Part shown: piece by piece, positions 24,777 through 32,845 of the stretch
How the letters are laid out: every line of letters begins with the position of its first letter
Numbering within the stretch: position 1 is the first letter of the stretch
Origin: Planctomycetota bacterium
GTDB taxonomy: Bacteria; Planctomycetota; SZUA-567
Direction of reading: 5' to 3'
DNA length: 64,000 nt
Assembly: GCA_031261425.1 (NCBI GenBank)
Contig: JAISJR010000036.1
Coordinates: forward strand, 1-64,000
Made by a program: the position numbers and the translations under genes
Notes under the pieces: model-generated
Told to the model about the DNA's origin: nothing
Seen by the model: only the letters and a program-made list of their open reading frames with translations
Databases searched by the model: none

Positions 24777-27269
24777 ATGAAAAACCAAGTAACCAATCGC
24801 GAAGGCAACGACGCCATCGCCCGCGACTACGCCGAGCAACTCAAATTCACGCTCTGCGACGACCGCTACACCGTCCGCCCGCACGACAAATATGTGGCAC
24901 TCGCCCTCGCCGTCCGCGACCGCTTGGTTAATCGCTGGCTCGCCACCCAACGCTCGCACTACGACCAAAACGTCAAGCGCGTCTATTATCTCTCGCTGGA
25001 ATTTCTCATCGGGCGCTCGCTCGGCAACAATATCATCAATCTCCAACTCGAAGACGAACTGAACAAAGGTCTCGCCGAACTCGGTATGACGTGGGAAGAT
25101 GTCCGCGAAGAAGAACTCGACGCCGGACTCGGCAACGGCGGTCTCGGTCGTCTCGCCGCCTGTTTTATGGATTCGCTCGCCACGCTCGACTTGCCGGCGT
25201 TCGGCTACGGCTTGCGCTACGACTACGGCATTTTCCGCCAGACGTTCAAAAACGGCTACCAAGTCGAACAGCCGGACGAATGGTTGCGCTTCGGTTGCCC
25301 GTGGGAAATCATCCACGCCGATATTTCCGTCCGCGTCAATTTCGGCGGGCGGGTGACGGAAATCGACGGCAAGAAAAAATGGATTGAAACCGACCAAATT
25401 CTCGGTATTCCGCACGATATGCCGGTCGTCGGCTACGGCGGCAAAACGGTCAACACCTTGCGCCTGTGGAGCGCCAAGGCGACCGACGACTTCAACTTTG
25501 ACGAATTTAATTCCGGCGACTACGTGTCCGCCGTCGGCAACAAAGTCGGCGCGGAAAATTTGACGAAAGTGCTGTATCCCAACGACTGCTTTTATCTCGG
25601 CAAGGAACTGCGCCTGAAACAGCAGTATTTCTTCGTTTGTTGCGCCCTGCACGACATTATGCGGCGGTTCAAAAAATCAAAATTGCCGTTTAAGGATTTG
25701 CCGAATTTCGCGGCGGTGCAACTGAACGACACGCACCCGTCCATCGCGGTCGCCGAATTGATGCGGATGTTGGTTGACGAAGAGGGATTAAATTGGGACG
25801 AAGCGTGGGCGATTACCGTCCCGACGCTCGGCTACACCAACCATACGCTAATGCCGGAGGCGTTGGAAAAATGGCCCGTGCCGATGTTCGAGAAACTCTT
25901 GCCGCGCCATCTCGAAATCATCTATGAAATCAACGCCAAATTTTTGCAGGTCGTCAATCAACGCTATCCGGGCGACACCGGCAGAATTCAGCGGTTGTCG
26001 CTTATCGAAGAAGGCGACACCAAACAGATTCGGATGGCGAACCTCGCGATTGTCGGCTCCCACTCGGTCAACGGCGTCGCGGCGCTCCACACGCAATTGC
26101 TGAAAGAGCGGGTCGTGCCGGACTTCGCCGAAATGTTCCCGGAGCGCTTTAACAATAAAACCAACGGCGTTACCCAACGCCGGTTCTTGCTGAAAGCCAA
26201 TCCGGCGCTGGCGAAACTCATCACCGGCAAAATCGGCGACAAGTGGATTACCGATTTGAGCGAATTGAAAAAATTGACGAAATTCGCCGACGACAAGGCG
26301 TTCCAAAAACAATTTATGGAGGTCAAACAGCAGGCGAAAAAGGACTTCGCGCGCTGGGCGGAAGAATTGTATGGCTTCAAGATTAACACGAACTCGATTT
26401 TCGATGCGCAAATCAAACGGTTGCACGAATACAAGCGGCAACTGTTGAACGCCCTCCACATCGTCGTGCTGTATAACCGCGTTCGCAAAGGCGAAGACGT
26501 TGCGCCGCGCACGTTTTTATTCAGCGCCAAGGCGGCGCCGGGCTACTTCGTCGCGAAACTGATTATCAAGTTGATTAACAACATCGCGGCGATAGTGAAC
26601 GGCGACGCGAAAGTGTCGTCGAAGTTGAACGTCTTTTTCGTGCCGAATTACCGCGTGTCCTCGGCGGAAAGAATCGTGCCGGCGTCGGATGTCAGCGAGC
26701 AAATTTCGACCGCCGGCACGGAGGCGTCCGGCACGGGCAATATGAAATTTATGATGAACGGGGCGCTGACCGTCGGCACGCTCGACGGCGCGAACGTCGA
26801 AATGCTGGAAGAAGTCGGCAAGGAAAATTTCTTCCTGTTCGGGCTGACGGCGGAAGAGGTCAAGGAATTGCGCGAGCGCGGCTATCGTCCGCAGGATTAT
26901 TACGAAAAGAACAACGAAATTCGCGAAGCGATTGACCTGATTTTCTCCGGTCATTTCAACATCAACGAGCCGGGAATTTTTGAGCCGATTCGCGAAATGT
27001 TGTTCGAGAAAGGCGATTTTTATCTGCACTTGGCGGACTTGGGCAGTTACATCGACGCGCAAAAGAAAATCGAAGAGACGTATAAAGACCCGGCGAAATG
27101 GGCGAAGATGGCGATTATGAACGTGGCGTGTTCGGGCAAGTTCTCGTCCGACCGGACGATTACCGAATACGCGAAAGACATCTGGAACGTCAAACCGTGC
27201 AAAATCGACGCCGGCTGGCTGTCGGAAGACCCGCTCGAAGAATTTAAGCCGCAAAAAAAGCAGAGTTGA
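24777..27269 (+). CDS. glgP: Glycogen/starch/maltodextrin phosphorylase
   Basis: Releases glucose 1-phosphate from storage alpha-glucan. The 830-aa length matches GT35 enzymes. Blocks seen: YLSLEFLIGRSLGNNIINL, GLGNGGLGRLAACFMDSLA, GYGLRYDYGIFRQ, NDTHPSIAVAELMR, LGYTNHTLMPEALEKWPV, RIQRLSLIEEG, NNKTNGVTQRRFL, IKRLHEYKRQLLN and the PLP site SEQISTAGTEASGTGNMKFM with the Schiff-base Lys. AAGGA lies 8 nt before this ATG, 19 codons inside the longest frame. The last Gln-Ser and TGA come from a heptamer repeat (CAGAGTTGAGAG). A terminator follows. Confidence 0.97.
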   Translation: MKNQVTNREGNDAIARDYAEQLKFTLCDDRYTVRPHDKYVALALAVRDRLVNRWLATQRSHYDQNVKRVYYLSLEFLIGRSLGNNIINLQLEDELNKGLAELGMTWEDVREEELDAGLGNGGLGRLAACFMDSLATLDLPAFGYGLRYDYGIFRQTFKNGYQVEQPDEWLRFGCPWEIIHADISVRVNFGGRVTEIDGKKKWIETDQILGIPHDMPVVGYGGKTVNTLRLWSAKATDDFNFDEFNSGDYVSAVGNKVGAENLTKVLYPNDCFYLGKELRLKQQYFFVCCALHDIMRRFKKSKLPFKDLPNFAAVQLNDTHPSIAVAELMRMLVDEEGLNWDEAWAITVPTLGYTNHTLMPEALEKWPVPMFEKLLPRHLEIIYEINAKFLQVVNQRYPGDTGRIQRLSLIEEGDTKQIRMANLAIVGSHSVNGVAALHTQLLKERVVPDFAEMFPERFNNKTNGVTQRRFLLKANPALAKLITGKIGDKWITDLSELKKLTKFADDKAFQKQFMEVKQQAKKDFARWAEELYGFKINTNSIFDAQIKRLHEYKRQLLNALHIVVLYNRVRKGEDVAPRTFLFSAKAAPGYFVAKLIIKLINNIAAIVNGDAKVSSKLNVFFVPNYRVSSAERIVPASDVSEQISTAGTEASGTGNMKFMMNGALTVGTLDGANVEMLEEVGKENFFLFGLTAEEVKELRERGYRPQDYYEKNNEIREAIDLIFSGHFNINEPGIFEPIREMLFEKGDFYLHLADLGSYIDAQKKIEETYKDPAKWAKMAIMNVACSGKFSSDRTITEYAKDIWNVKPCKIDAGWLSEDPLEEFKPQKKQS

Positions 27270-27382
27270 GAGTTGAAAGTTTAGAGTTGAGAGAGTTGGA
27301 GCGTAGGGGCGAATTCGTCCCTACGTTTTTTAAGTTAAAGTTGTTTGATTTCTCAACGCTCAACTCTAAACTCTAAACTCTA
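27265..27382. repeat. Heptamer hairpin cassette between glgP and the YkgJ-type gene
   Basis: AGAGTTGAGAGTTGAAAGTT opens inside the last glgP codons. A terminator-like hairpin occupies the core position. AACTCTAAACTCTAAACTCT closes directly against the next ATG, which is read out of the TAATG junction with no Shine-Dalgarno. Confidence 0.8.
27302..27332 (+). terminator. Intrinsic terminator after glgP
   Basis: CGTAGGG and CCCTACG close a stem whose inner part CGAATTCG is also palindromic (one G-T mismatch), followed by six T. It sits in the middle of the heptamer cassette. Confidence 0.8.
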
Positions 27383-27868
27383 ATGAACTCCCTCCTCGCC
27401 GAACTGAAAAATTACCGTTACGTTTGCGCGCCGGAGCAATGCGGCGAGCGCGTTTGTTGCCGGCGTTTCGACATCGCCGTAACCGCCGCCGAGCGGGAAC
27501 GAATCGGCGCGCAGCGCGAAGAATTGGCAAGTTATTGTCCGTGGCTGGCGCCGATGACCGCGACCGAATTATTCACCATTACGCCGCATTTTACTTTGCT
27601 GAAAAAACGCGACGACGGCTTATGCGTTTTCAACTACGCGGCGAACGGCGGCTATTATTGCGCGCTCCACGCGCGAGCGCTCGCGCGCGGCGAAAATCCG
27701 TATCGCGCCAAACCGCGCGGTTGCGCGACGTGGCCCTTTTTAGCCGACAACGACGGCACATTACACCTCGATAAAACCGCGCCGTGCCTGCGCCGCTTAA
27801 CGCCCCCCGCCGCGCAGGCGGACGAGAATTTGTCGGCGTTAATTTCAGAGTTGAGCGTTGAGAGTTGA
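27383..27868 (+). CDS. YkgJ-type Fe-S/zinc-cluster protein (UPF0153-like)
   Basis: A 161-aa protein with the cysteine pattern of the YkgJ/UPF0153 family: CAPEQCGERVCCRRF near residues 14-27, LCVFNYAANGGYYCALH near the middle, and KPRGCATWPF, followed by a late Cys (APCLRRL). The family is thought to bind zinc or an iron-sulfur cluster; function unproven. There is no ribosome site, the ATG following a heptamer array. The last six codons (ELSVES) and the TGA are written in heptamer repeat sequence that overlaps, tail to tail, the end of the next gene. Confidence 0.85.
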   Translation: MNSLLAELKNYRYVCAPEQCGERVCCRRFDIAVTAAERERIGAQREELASYCPWLAPMTATELFTITPHFTLLKKRDDGLCVFNYAANGGYYCALHARALARGENPYRAKPRGCATWPFLADNDGTLHLDKTAPCLRRLTPPAAQADENLSALISELSVES

Positions 27869-30532
27869 AATCGAGGTTAGCCCCGTTTTTAACGGTGAAT
27901 TGAGTTCCCGCTCCAACCGCGCCGCGAGTTCGCCGTCGCCGAAGACCCGCGCGGCGCGGAGGATTTGCCATTGTTGCCACGCGCCGTTTAGTCCTTGATG
28001 GATTGCCGCGACATACAAATTCGCCGCCGGCGCCAGCACTTCTTCGACGACGCGCTTGCCCGCGAAACTGCCGCGCCGCAAGACCGTCGTCAAAATCCGT
28101 AAATAATTTTCCCGCATTTCCGCGTTTTTTTCCCCGTCAAGCGCCGCCGTCAAACGTTTGACCAACGAAGTCGCGAGCCGGTCAAACCACGGCGACGGAG
28201 TTTTCAGCGCCAAAATTTCCGCGAGCGCCGTCAGCGCCGCCGGTTGTTTGACGCGCCGCGACAACGCCACCGCAATTTTCTCCCGCAACTCCGGCGCGAG
28301 CGTCGTCGCCGCGCCGATTTTGCCGAGCGCGTCCGTCAATTTCGCCGCGTTCGCCAAACCCCACCGCGCCGTCAGCGAACGCGCCGCCAAATTCAGCAGG
28401 GTCCCGACAATGCCGGCGCGTAACGGCGCGTAGCCAATCGCCACGTCGCGCGCCGCCGCGAGCGCCGCCGGCAACATTTCAACATAAGCGTCCGTCGCCG
28501 CGCTCAACGTAAAAATTTCATCGTCCGCTTCGCCGGCGGGCGCGGCGTTTTCCGGTGGATTTTCATTCGCGCTTGCCGCCGGATTTGCCGCCCAATTCTC
28601 CGTCGCGTCTTCCGGCGCGGTCAACTGCCGCAACGCCGTGTCGGCGATAAAGCGCGCGTCGTCCGCGCTCTCGCCGTCGTCAACATAATTGCCGAGAAAC
28701 GTTTGTCCCGCCGCTTGCAACGCCGCGGGCTGGACGCGCGTTGCCAAGACCCGCCGCAACATCCGGCGCGTCAGCGCGTTGGTTGCCGGCGGCAAATGCG
28801 GGAGCGCCGCGATTTGCCCGATTGCCAAATACAGCGCGTCCGGCGCCGGCGCCAATGGCGCCGATGTTGCCGGCGCCAACGGCGCCAATGTTGACAACTC
28901 CGACGGCGCCAATGTTGACGGCGGAGGGAGAATCAATTTGACCAACTCGCGCAAAATTTCCGCGCTTTCTTCGGGATGCGCGACGGCGACGGCGCGCAAG
29001 GCGGCGGCGCAAATTTTGCCGAGCGCGCCGTTTTTGTCGCGGCGCAAGGCGGTCAACAACGGCGCCGGCGCGTTCAGCCGCGCCAGCGCGCTCGTAAAAA
29101 TTTCGCCGAGCGGCGCGTAGTCGGCGTAGTCGCGAAGCAAAATTTGCGCGAGTTCGTCGCGCCATGCCGCCGGTAAATCCTCGCGCCAAGCGACGCGCGT
29201 TTCGACAATATCAAGCCGCAACGCCAACGGCGCCCGCGTCAACCATTCGCGACAATGTTCCGCGAGCGGCGTCAGCGCGGCGGCGGACGCGCCGCTACGC
29301 AGTTGGTTGTCGGCGAAACGAATGACGGCGCGTTGATGCCCGACCGTCATCGCCGGCAGTTGCGCGAACAACGCCGTTAAGCCGTCGCTGTCGGCAATAA
29401 ATTTGCGGAGCGCGAACGATTTTTCGTCGCTCGGCGCGATGCCCATAAAAGTCGCGACCGCCGCCGGCAACAGTTGCGCGCGCGTCGCCGCCGAGAGCGT
29501 CCACGCGCTCATCAACGCCAACAAGCGGGCGCGATAGTCGGCGGAATTACTGCGCAAAATTTCCTCGACAAACCGCGCGACCAAACCGGCGTGCCGCCGC
29601 GCCAAGCCCGCGAAGACCGCGCGGAAAATTTCCGGGTTGTCCGCCGCCAACATTCGCTCTTGCAACACGCGCCAAAAATCCGGCGACGCCAACAAGGGCG
29701 AGGCGGATTTCTCGCCGATTGCGGCGATGACGCGCAACGTCAACGCCAATTCGTCCAGCGAAAAATCCGGGTCGCGGACGCAACCGGCAAGCAACATCAG
29801 CGCGGCGGTTTGCGCCGGTTCGCCGTCGGCAAGGTCGCGCAACCGTTCGGCGTGCCGCGACAACGCGGTCTTCGCGGCAAAAGCGGCGAGCGCGTCGGCG
29901 ACATCGGCGGCGACGCCGAATTGTTTCATTCCGAGCGCGGCGGCGGCGCGCAATTTGCCGTCCGGTTCGCCTAACGCCTGATAAAAAATGCGCCGTTTTT
30001 CCGCCGCCGGCAACGGGGCAAACGCCAATTGCCCCAAGGCGGAGACCTTTTCGTCGCTCGTCGCGGCGGTGAAGACCTTGACGGCTAACGCGGGCAGTGT
30101 TTCGGGAACGCCGTTCGCCGGACGCAAGAAATAATTGTCGAGGGGCGCGGGATTGGCTTCATCGCTTGCCGGAGGAATGGCGCGCTTATCGACGGGCGCG
30201 AGCGGGGCGGCGGCGGCGAGCGTTTCGTCGGCGGTGGCGATAATCAGCCAGCCGTCCTGTTCGGCGAGCGCCAAATCAAAGGACGCTTGCGCCGCTTGAT
30301 AGACGGGATTTTCGCGGAGGGCGGAAAAATTTTCGCGGAAGGAGGCGCGGGCGAGCAGGGATTTGGCGAGGAGTAATTGCTCGAGCGGCGAAGCGGGCGC
30401 GGCGTTTTCCGCGACGGCGAGCGTCGCCGCGATTTTTTCGGTTTGCCACGCGACGAGACGATTGGCGAGCCGCCGCGAACAACCTAATTGCCGCAAAAAA
30501 CTTTCACGGTCGCCGAGCGCCAAATCAAACAT
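27845..30532 (-). CDS. Large HEAT-like helical-repeat protein, unknown function
   Basis: An 895-aa, Ala/Leu-rich, almost wholly helical protein without signal peptide or membrane segment. Paired amphipathic helices recur throughout (LGEPDGKLRAAAALGMKQFG; AAKLTDALGKIGAATTLAPE), as in HEAT/ARM solenoids, suggesting a cytoplasmic scaffold. Residues about 540-575 are a Pro/Ala/Ser linker from a short tandem repeat (TLAPLAPATSAPLAPAPD). No catalytic motif recognised. The C-terminal STLNAQL is encoded by the heptamer array shared with the convergent YkgJ-type gene (24-bp overlap). No Shine-Dalgarno. Confidence 0.75.
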   Translation of the reverse strand: MFDLALGDRESFLRQLGCSRRLANRLVAWQTEKIAATLAVAENAAPASPLEQLLLAKSLLARASFRENFSALRENPVYQAAQASFDLALAEQDGWLIIATADETLAAAAPLAPVDKRAIPPASDEANPAPLDNYFLRPANGVPETLPALAVKVFTAATSDEKVSALGQLAFAPLPAAEKRRIFYQALGEPDGKLRAAAALGMKQFGVAADVADALAAFAAKTALSRHAERLRDLADGEPAQTAALMLLAGCVRDPDFSLDELALTLRVIAAIGEKSASPLLASPDFWRVLQERMLAADNPEIFRAVFAGLARRHAGLVARFVEEILRSNSADYRARLLALMSAWTLSAATRAQLLPAAVATFMGIAPSDEKSFALRKFIADSDGLTALFAQLPAMTVGHQRAVIRFADNQLRSGASAAALTPLAEHCREWLTRAPLALRLDIVETRVAWREDLPAAWRDELAQILLRDYADYAPLGEIFTSALARLNAPAPLLTALRRDKNGALGKICAAALRAVAVAHPEESAEILRELVKLILPPPSTLAPSELSTLAPLAPATSAPLAPAPDALYLAIGQIAALPHLPPATNALTRRMLRRVLATRVQPAALQAAGQTFLGNYVDDGESADDARFIADTALRQLTAPEDATENWAANPAASANENPPENAAPAGEADDEIFTLSAATDAYVEMLPAALAAARDVAIGYAPLRAGIVGTLLNLAARSLTARWGLANAAKLTDALGKIGAATTLAPELREKIAVALSRRVKQPAALTALAEILALKTPSPWFDRLATSLVKRLTAALDGEKNAEMRENYLRILTTVLRRGSFAGKRVVEEVLAPAANLYVAAIHQGLNGAWQQWQILRAARVFGDGELAARLERELNSPLKTGLTSISTLNAQL

Positions 30533-30561
30533 TCAAGTAATTCCGAAAAAATCTCCGCGAC

Positions 30562-31113
30562 CTACGTTTTCACTTTCAACAACTCGTCGAGCAAATACAA
30601 CTCGGAAGCGAGAAATTCGGCGTCAATGGGATGATGGTGAAAAAGATAAATTAAATTGCGCAGAGTATTCGCCACCGGATTATCGTCGTTGCCGTTTTGG
30701 GGCGGACGCAACGCCAACAAACGCGGAAAAGAAGACAACTCCGACAGCCCGCAGTAAATCGCAAACCGGTCGTTAGATTCTAATTGTTGGCGACTGTAAG
30801 CGGGAAGCCCGTTTTCAGGTTGAGATTTTTGTATGGGGAAATAAATCGGGCGAATTTTAACCAACCATTTCATCAAATACGCGGCTTTTTTGTGCCGGTC
30901 GGGAATGATACTGCGAAAAGCCGACAGGCGGCTGATGTCGCAAAGATAATGTTCTATCGCTTCTCGTAACAACCGATAGTTAAGTTTCCAATCGGGACGG
31001 TCAAAATAAGCGCTATAAATGCTAATTTGGGTTTTAAGCGTCTCCTCAATGTAACCGCCTCTGACGCGCAACGGCGCCAGAATTTCTTGCGGAGTAAGAA
31101 TCTGCGCATTCAT
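30562..31113 (-). CDS. Hypothetical protein, 183 aa
   Basis: Not recognised. A helical, aromatic-rich soluble protein (SIYSAYFDRPDWKLNYRLL; HYLCDISRLSAFRSIIPDRH; FHHHPIDAEFLASELYLLDE). Its ATG overlaps the preceding gene's TAA by one base (TAATG), so translation is coupled. It is the third gene of a unit starting with the DUF4912 protein. Codon use is slightly less GC-extreme than its neighbours. A partner of the 77-aa protein is the simplest guess from context. Confidence 0.7.
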   Translation of the reverse strand: MNAQILTPQEILAPLRVRGGYIEETLKTQISIYSAYFDRPDWKLNYRLLREAIEHYLCDISRLSAFRSIIPDRHKKAAYLMKWLVKIRPIYFPIQKSQPENGLPAYSRQQLESNDRFAIYCGLSELSSFPRLLALRPPQNGNDDNPVANTLRNLIYLFHHHPIDAEFLASELYLLDELLKVKT

Positions 31114-31346
31114 TAACGCGCCTCCCCGTAGAGGAAACTATCCATCGCTTGAAAAAAGGGTTGGTAATCGGCGATGGTGGCGCGGATATGTTTTTGATGA
31201 GCAATTTCTTCGGCTTCGTTAAAGCCGACGCCATTATTCTGCGGCACGTATTCGGTCATTTCCGCCACGCCCTTGTCCGCCATTACTAATTCTATCAGTC
31301 GGTTTAATTGCGCCTCGTCGCGCCAATCAAAATCGTCCTCGTTCAT
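31113..31346 (-). CDS. Hypothetical acidic small protein, 77 aa
   Basis: Not recognised. Acidic helical protein starting MNEDDFDWRDEAQLNRLIEL, with an EMTEYVPQNNGVGFNEAEEI centre. The start is set by GGAGG about 8 nt upstream, 16 codons inside the longest frame. It lies 28 bp after the DUF4912 gene and overlaps the next gene by one base. Size, acidity and coupling would fit an adaptor or regulatory subunit for the 183-aa protein; that is inference only. Confidence 0.65.
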   Translation of the reverse strand: MNEDDFDWRDEAQLNRLIELVMADKGVAEMTEYVPQNNGVGFNEAEEIAHQKHIRATIADYQPFFQAMDSFLYGEAR

Positions 31347-31374
31347 TTTTATTCCTCCGGGGAAATCGACCGGT

Positions 31375-32535
31375 TTATTGCCGCACCGCTTCAACGTCGG
31401 CGACCGGCACGAATAATTTTCCGTCGCGAATCACGCACGCCACGCAAAACGTGCCGTCGGCTTCCGGCTCAATCAGCAAGCCGCCCACGCGCACCCGTTG
31501 CCCGATTTTCTTCACTTTGCCGCGCAACACGATTTCCGCTTTGTCGCGAATGTTGACCAGCGCGTCGGTGAGTTTTTGACTTTTGACGCTGATAACCCGC
31601 TTTTCCGCCTTTAACGTCGCCAATTTCGCCGGATTCAGTTCGACGTTTTGCGTCGCCTGCGGCGGATATTTTATCGCCGTCGCCGCGCCCGTGATTGATG
31701 CCGCGCGACTTTCCCGCCGCGCCGCCGCGAGCGTCGCAACCGGTAAACCTTCCGGCGCGACGGCGGGCGCGAGGCGCGGCGCGGAAACCGCCGCCGGCAA
31801 ACGCCGCGCCGCCAACGCGACTTTGCGCGAAGCGAGCGGATTCGGCGTCAGCGGCGGACGTTGCCGCAAGACGCGCGGACCTTCGTCAATGAACGTTTTA
31901 TAGACGGCGGCGGTCTGCTCTTCCGCCAACATATCCCGCCATTCCCAATCGATTTCGCGGTCGGCGGTCAACATGGTCTTCACCGGCATCGCGACGAAAC
32001 GTTGCGGTTTCTCAAACGTCCGCGCGACCGTTTTTTTCGGGACGAGCGGCGATTTATCCGCCGTCGGCGCGGCGGACAGCATTTTGATTTCCGCCGAACG
32101 GGAAATAAAAATGTAGCGGTCGCGCTGACAGCGCAACCCTAATTCGGCGGTATAACTGCCGCCCGCGGCGTCTAAATTGAGGTAACAACACCGGCGGGAA
32201 ACGTCGATTTCAAATTCCAGCGTTTTCGCCGCGCCGCCCGCGGCGACGCCGGCTTGGCGATAAAACCGCAGGACGAAAACGGCGCCGCCGTCGCTAAACA
32301 TTTCCCGGCAATGCTGTTGCGTTTCGGCGGAAAGATACCATTGCGCGGCGATTTTTTTCGGCGTCAGCGGTTGCAACCAAATTTTCGCGCCGATAAACCG
32401 CGCGTCGGCGCGAGCGTCGGCGGCGGTCGGCAACGCCGAGCGCGTCTCGCTCGCCGCCGGCAAAGAACGCGCTCCGCGCCCGCTATTTTCGGCGACGCCG
32501 CGCGCCGCCGTCTTATTTAAGGTTGCCGTAACCAT
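31375..32535 (-). CDS. DUF4912-type protein
   Basis: A 386-aa protein with a DUF4912-like domain at about residues 48-160: KIWLQPLTPKKIAAQWYLS, FVLRFYR, LEFEIDVSRRCCYLNLDAAG and SYTAELGLR. The pattern of a strand-rich module ending in W/Y-Y-x-L...AELG is the basis of the call. The rest is low-complexity and rich in Ala, Arg and Pro, ending in a predicted small beta region (KVKKIGQRVRVGGLLIEPEA, then GTFCVACVIRDGKLFVPVAD). Function unknown. It heads a three-gene unit with two small unknown genes. Weak GGGGGA upstream of the start. Confidence 0.65.
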   Translation of the reverse strand: MVTATLNKTAARGVAENSGRGARSLPAASETRSALPTAADARADARFIGAKIWLQPLTPKKIAAQWYLSAETQQHCREMFSDGGAVFVLRFYRQAGVAAGGAAKTLEFEIDVSRRCCYLNLDAAGGSYTAELGLRCQRDRYIFISRSAEIKMLSAAPTADKSPLVPKKTVARTFEKPQRFVAMPVKTMLTADREIDWEWRDMLAEEQTAAVYKTFIDEGPRVLRQRPPLTPNPLASRKVALAARRLPAAVSAPRLAPAVAPEGLPVATLAAARRESRAASITGAATAIKYPPQATQNVELNPAKLATLKAEKRVISVKSQKLTDALVNIRDKAEIVLRGKVKKIGQRVRVGGLLIEPEADGTFCVACVIRDGKLFVPVADVEAVRQ

Positions 32536-32668
32536 CGTGTTTTCCCCCGCCCGCTATTATTCTTGCCGAAAAAGTTCAACGCATTTTAGAAAAAAGCAGA
32601 AAAAAATCTATGCCGGAAAGCGATTAAAGTTGACGGAAAGATTAAAGTTGGCGGACGGGCGAGAATTA
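32536..32668. other. Gap upstream of the DUF4912 unit
   Basis: Unique AT-rich sequence with a repeated TTAAAGTTG...GCGGA motif (32625-32655). It would hold the promoter of the DUF4912 unit, but no clear -35/-10 pair is visible. Confidence 0.35.
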
Positions 32669-32845
32669 GAGTTTAGAGTTTAGAGTTTAGAGTTTAGAGT
32701 TTAGAGTTCAGAGTTTAGAGTTCAGAGTTTAGAGTTCAGAGTTTAGAGTTCAGAGTTCAGAGTTCAGAGTTCAGCGGCGGAATCATTTGAAAGATGCGCG
32801 AAGCGCAACCATTGCTAAACTCTAAACTCTCAACTCTGAACTCAC
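32669..32845. repeat. Long AGAGTTT/AGAGTTC heptamer hairpin cassette
   Basis: At least fifteen AGAGTTT or AGAGTTC units, a core AGATGCGCGAAGCGCAACC with a diverged left part, then AACTCTA/AACTCTC/AACTCTG units ending in the prfA stop (TGAGTTCAGAGTTGAGAG on the minus strand). It is the longest array of this type in the window. Confidence 0.85.

Noticed and set aside
24696-25652. 318-aa minus-strand frame opposite glgP
   Set aside because: Antisense shadow of the clearly identified phosphorylase.
32669-32845. CRISPR array
   Set aside because: Units are 7 nt with no spacers of 25-40 nt, arms are inverted, and no cas genes are in the window.
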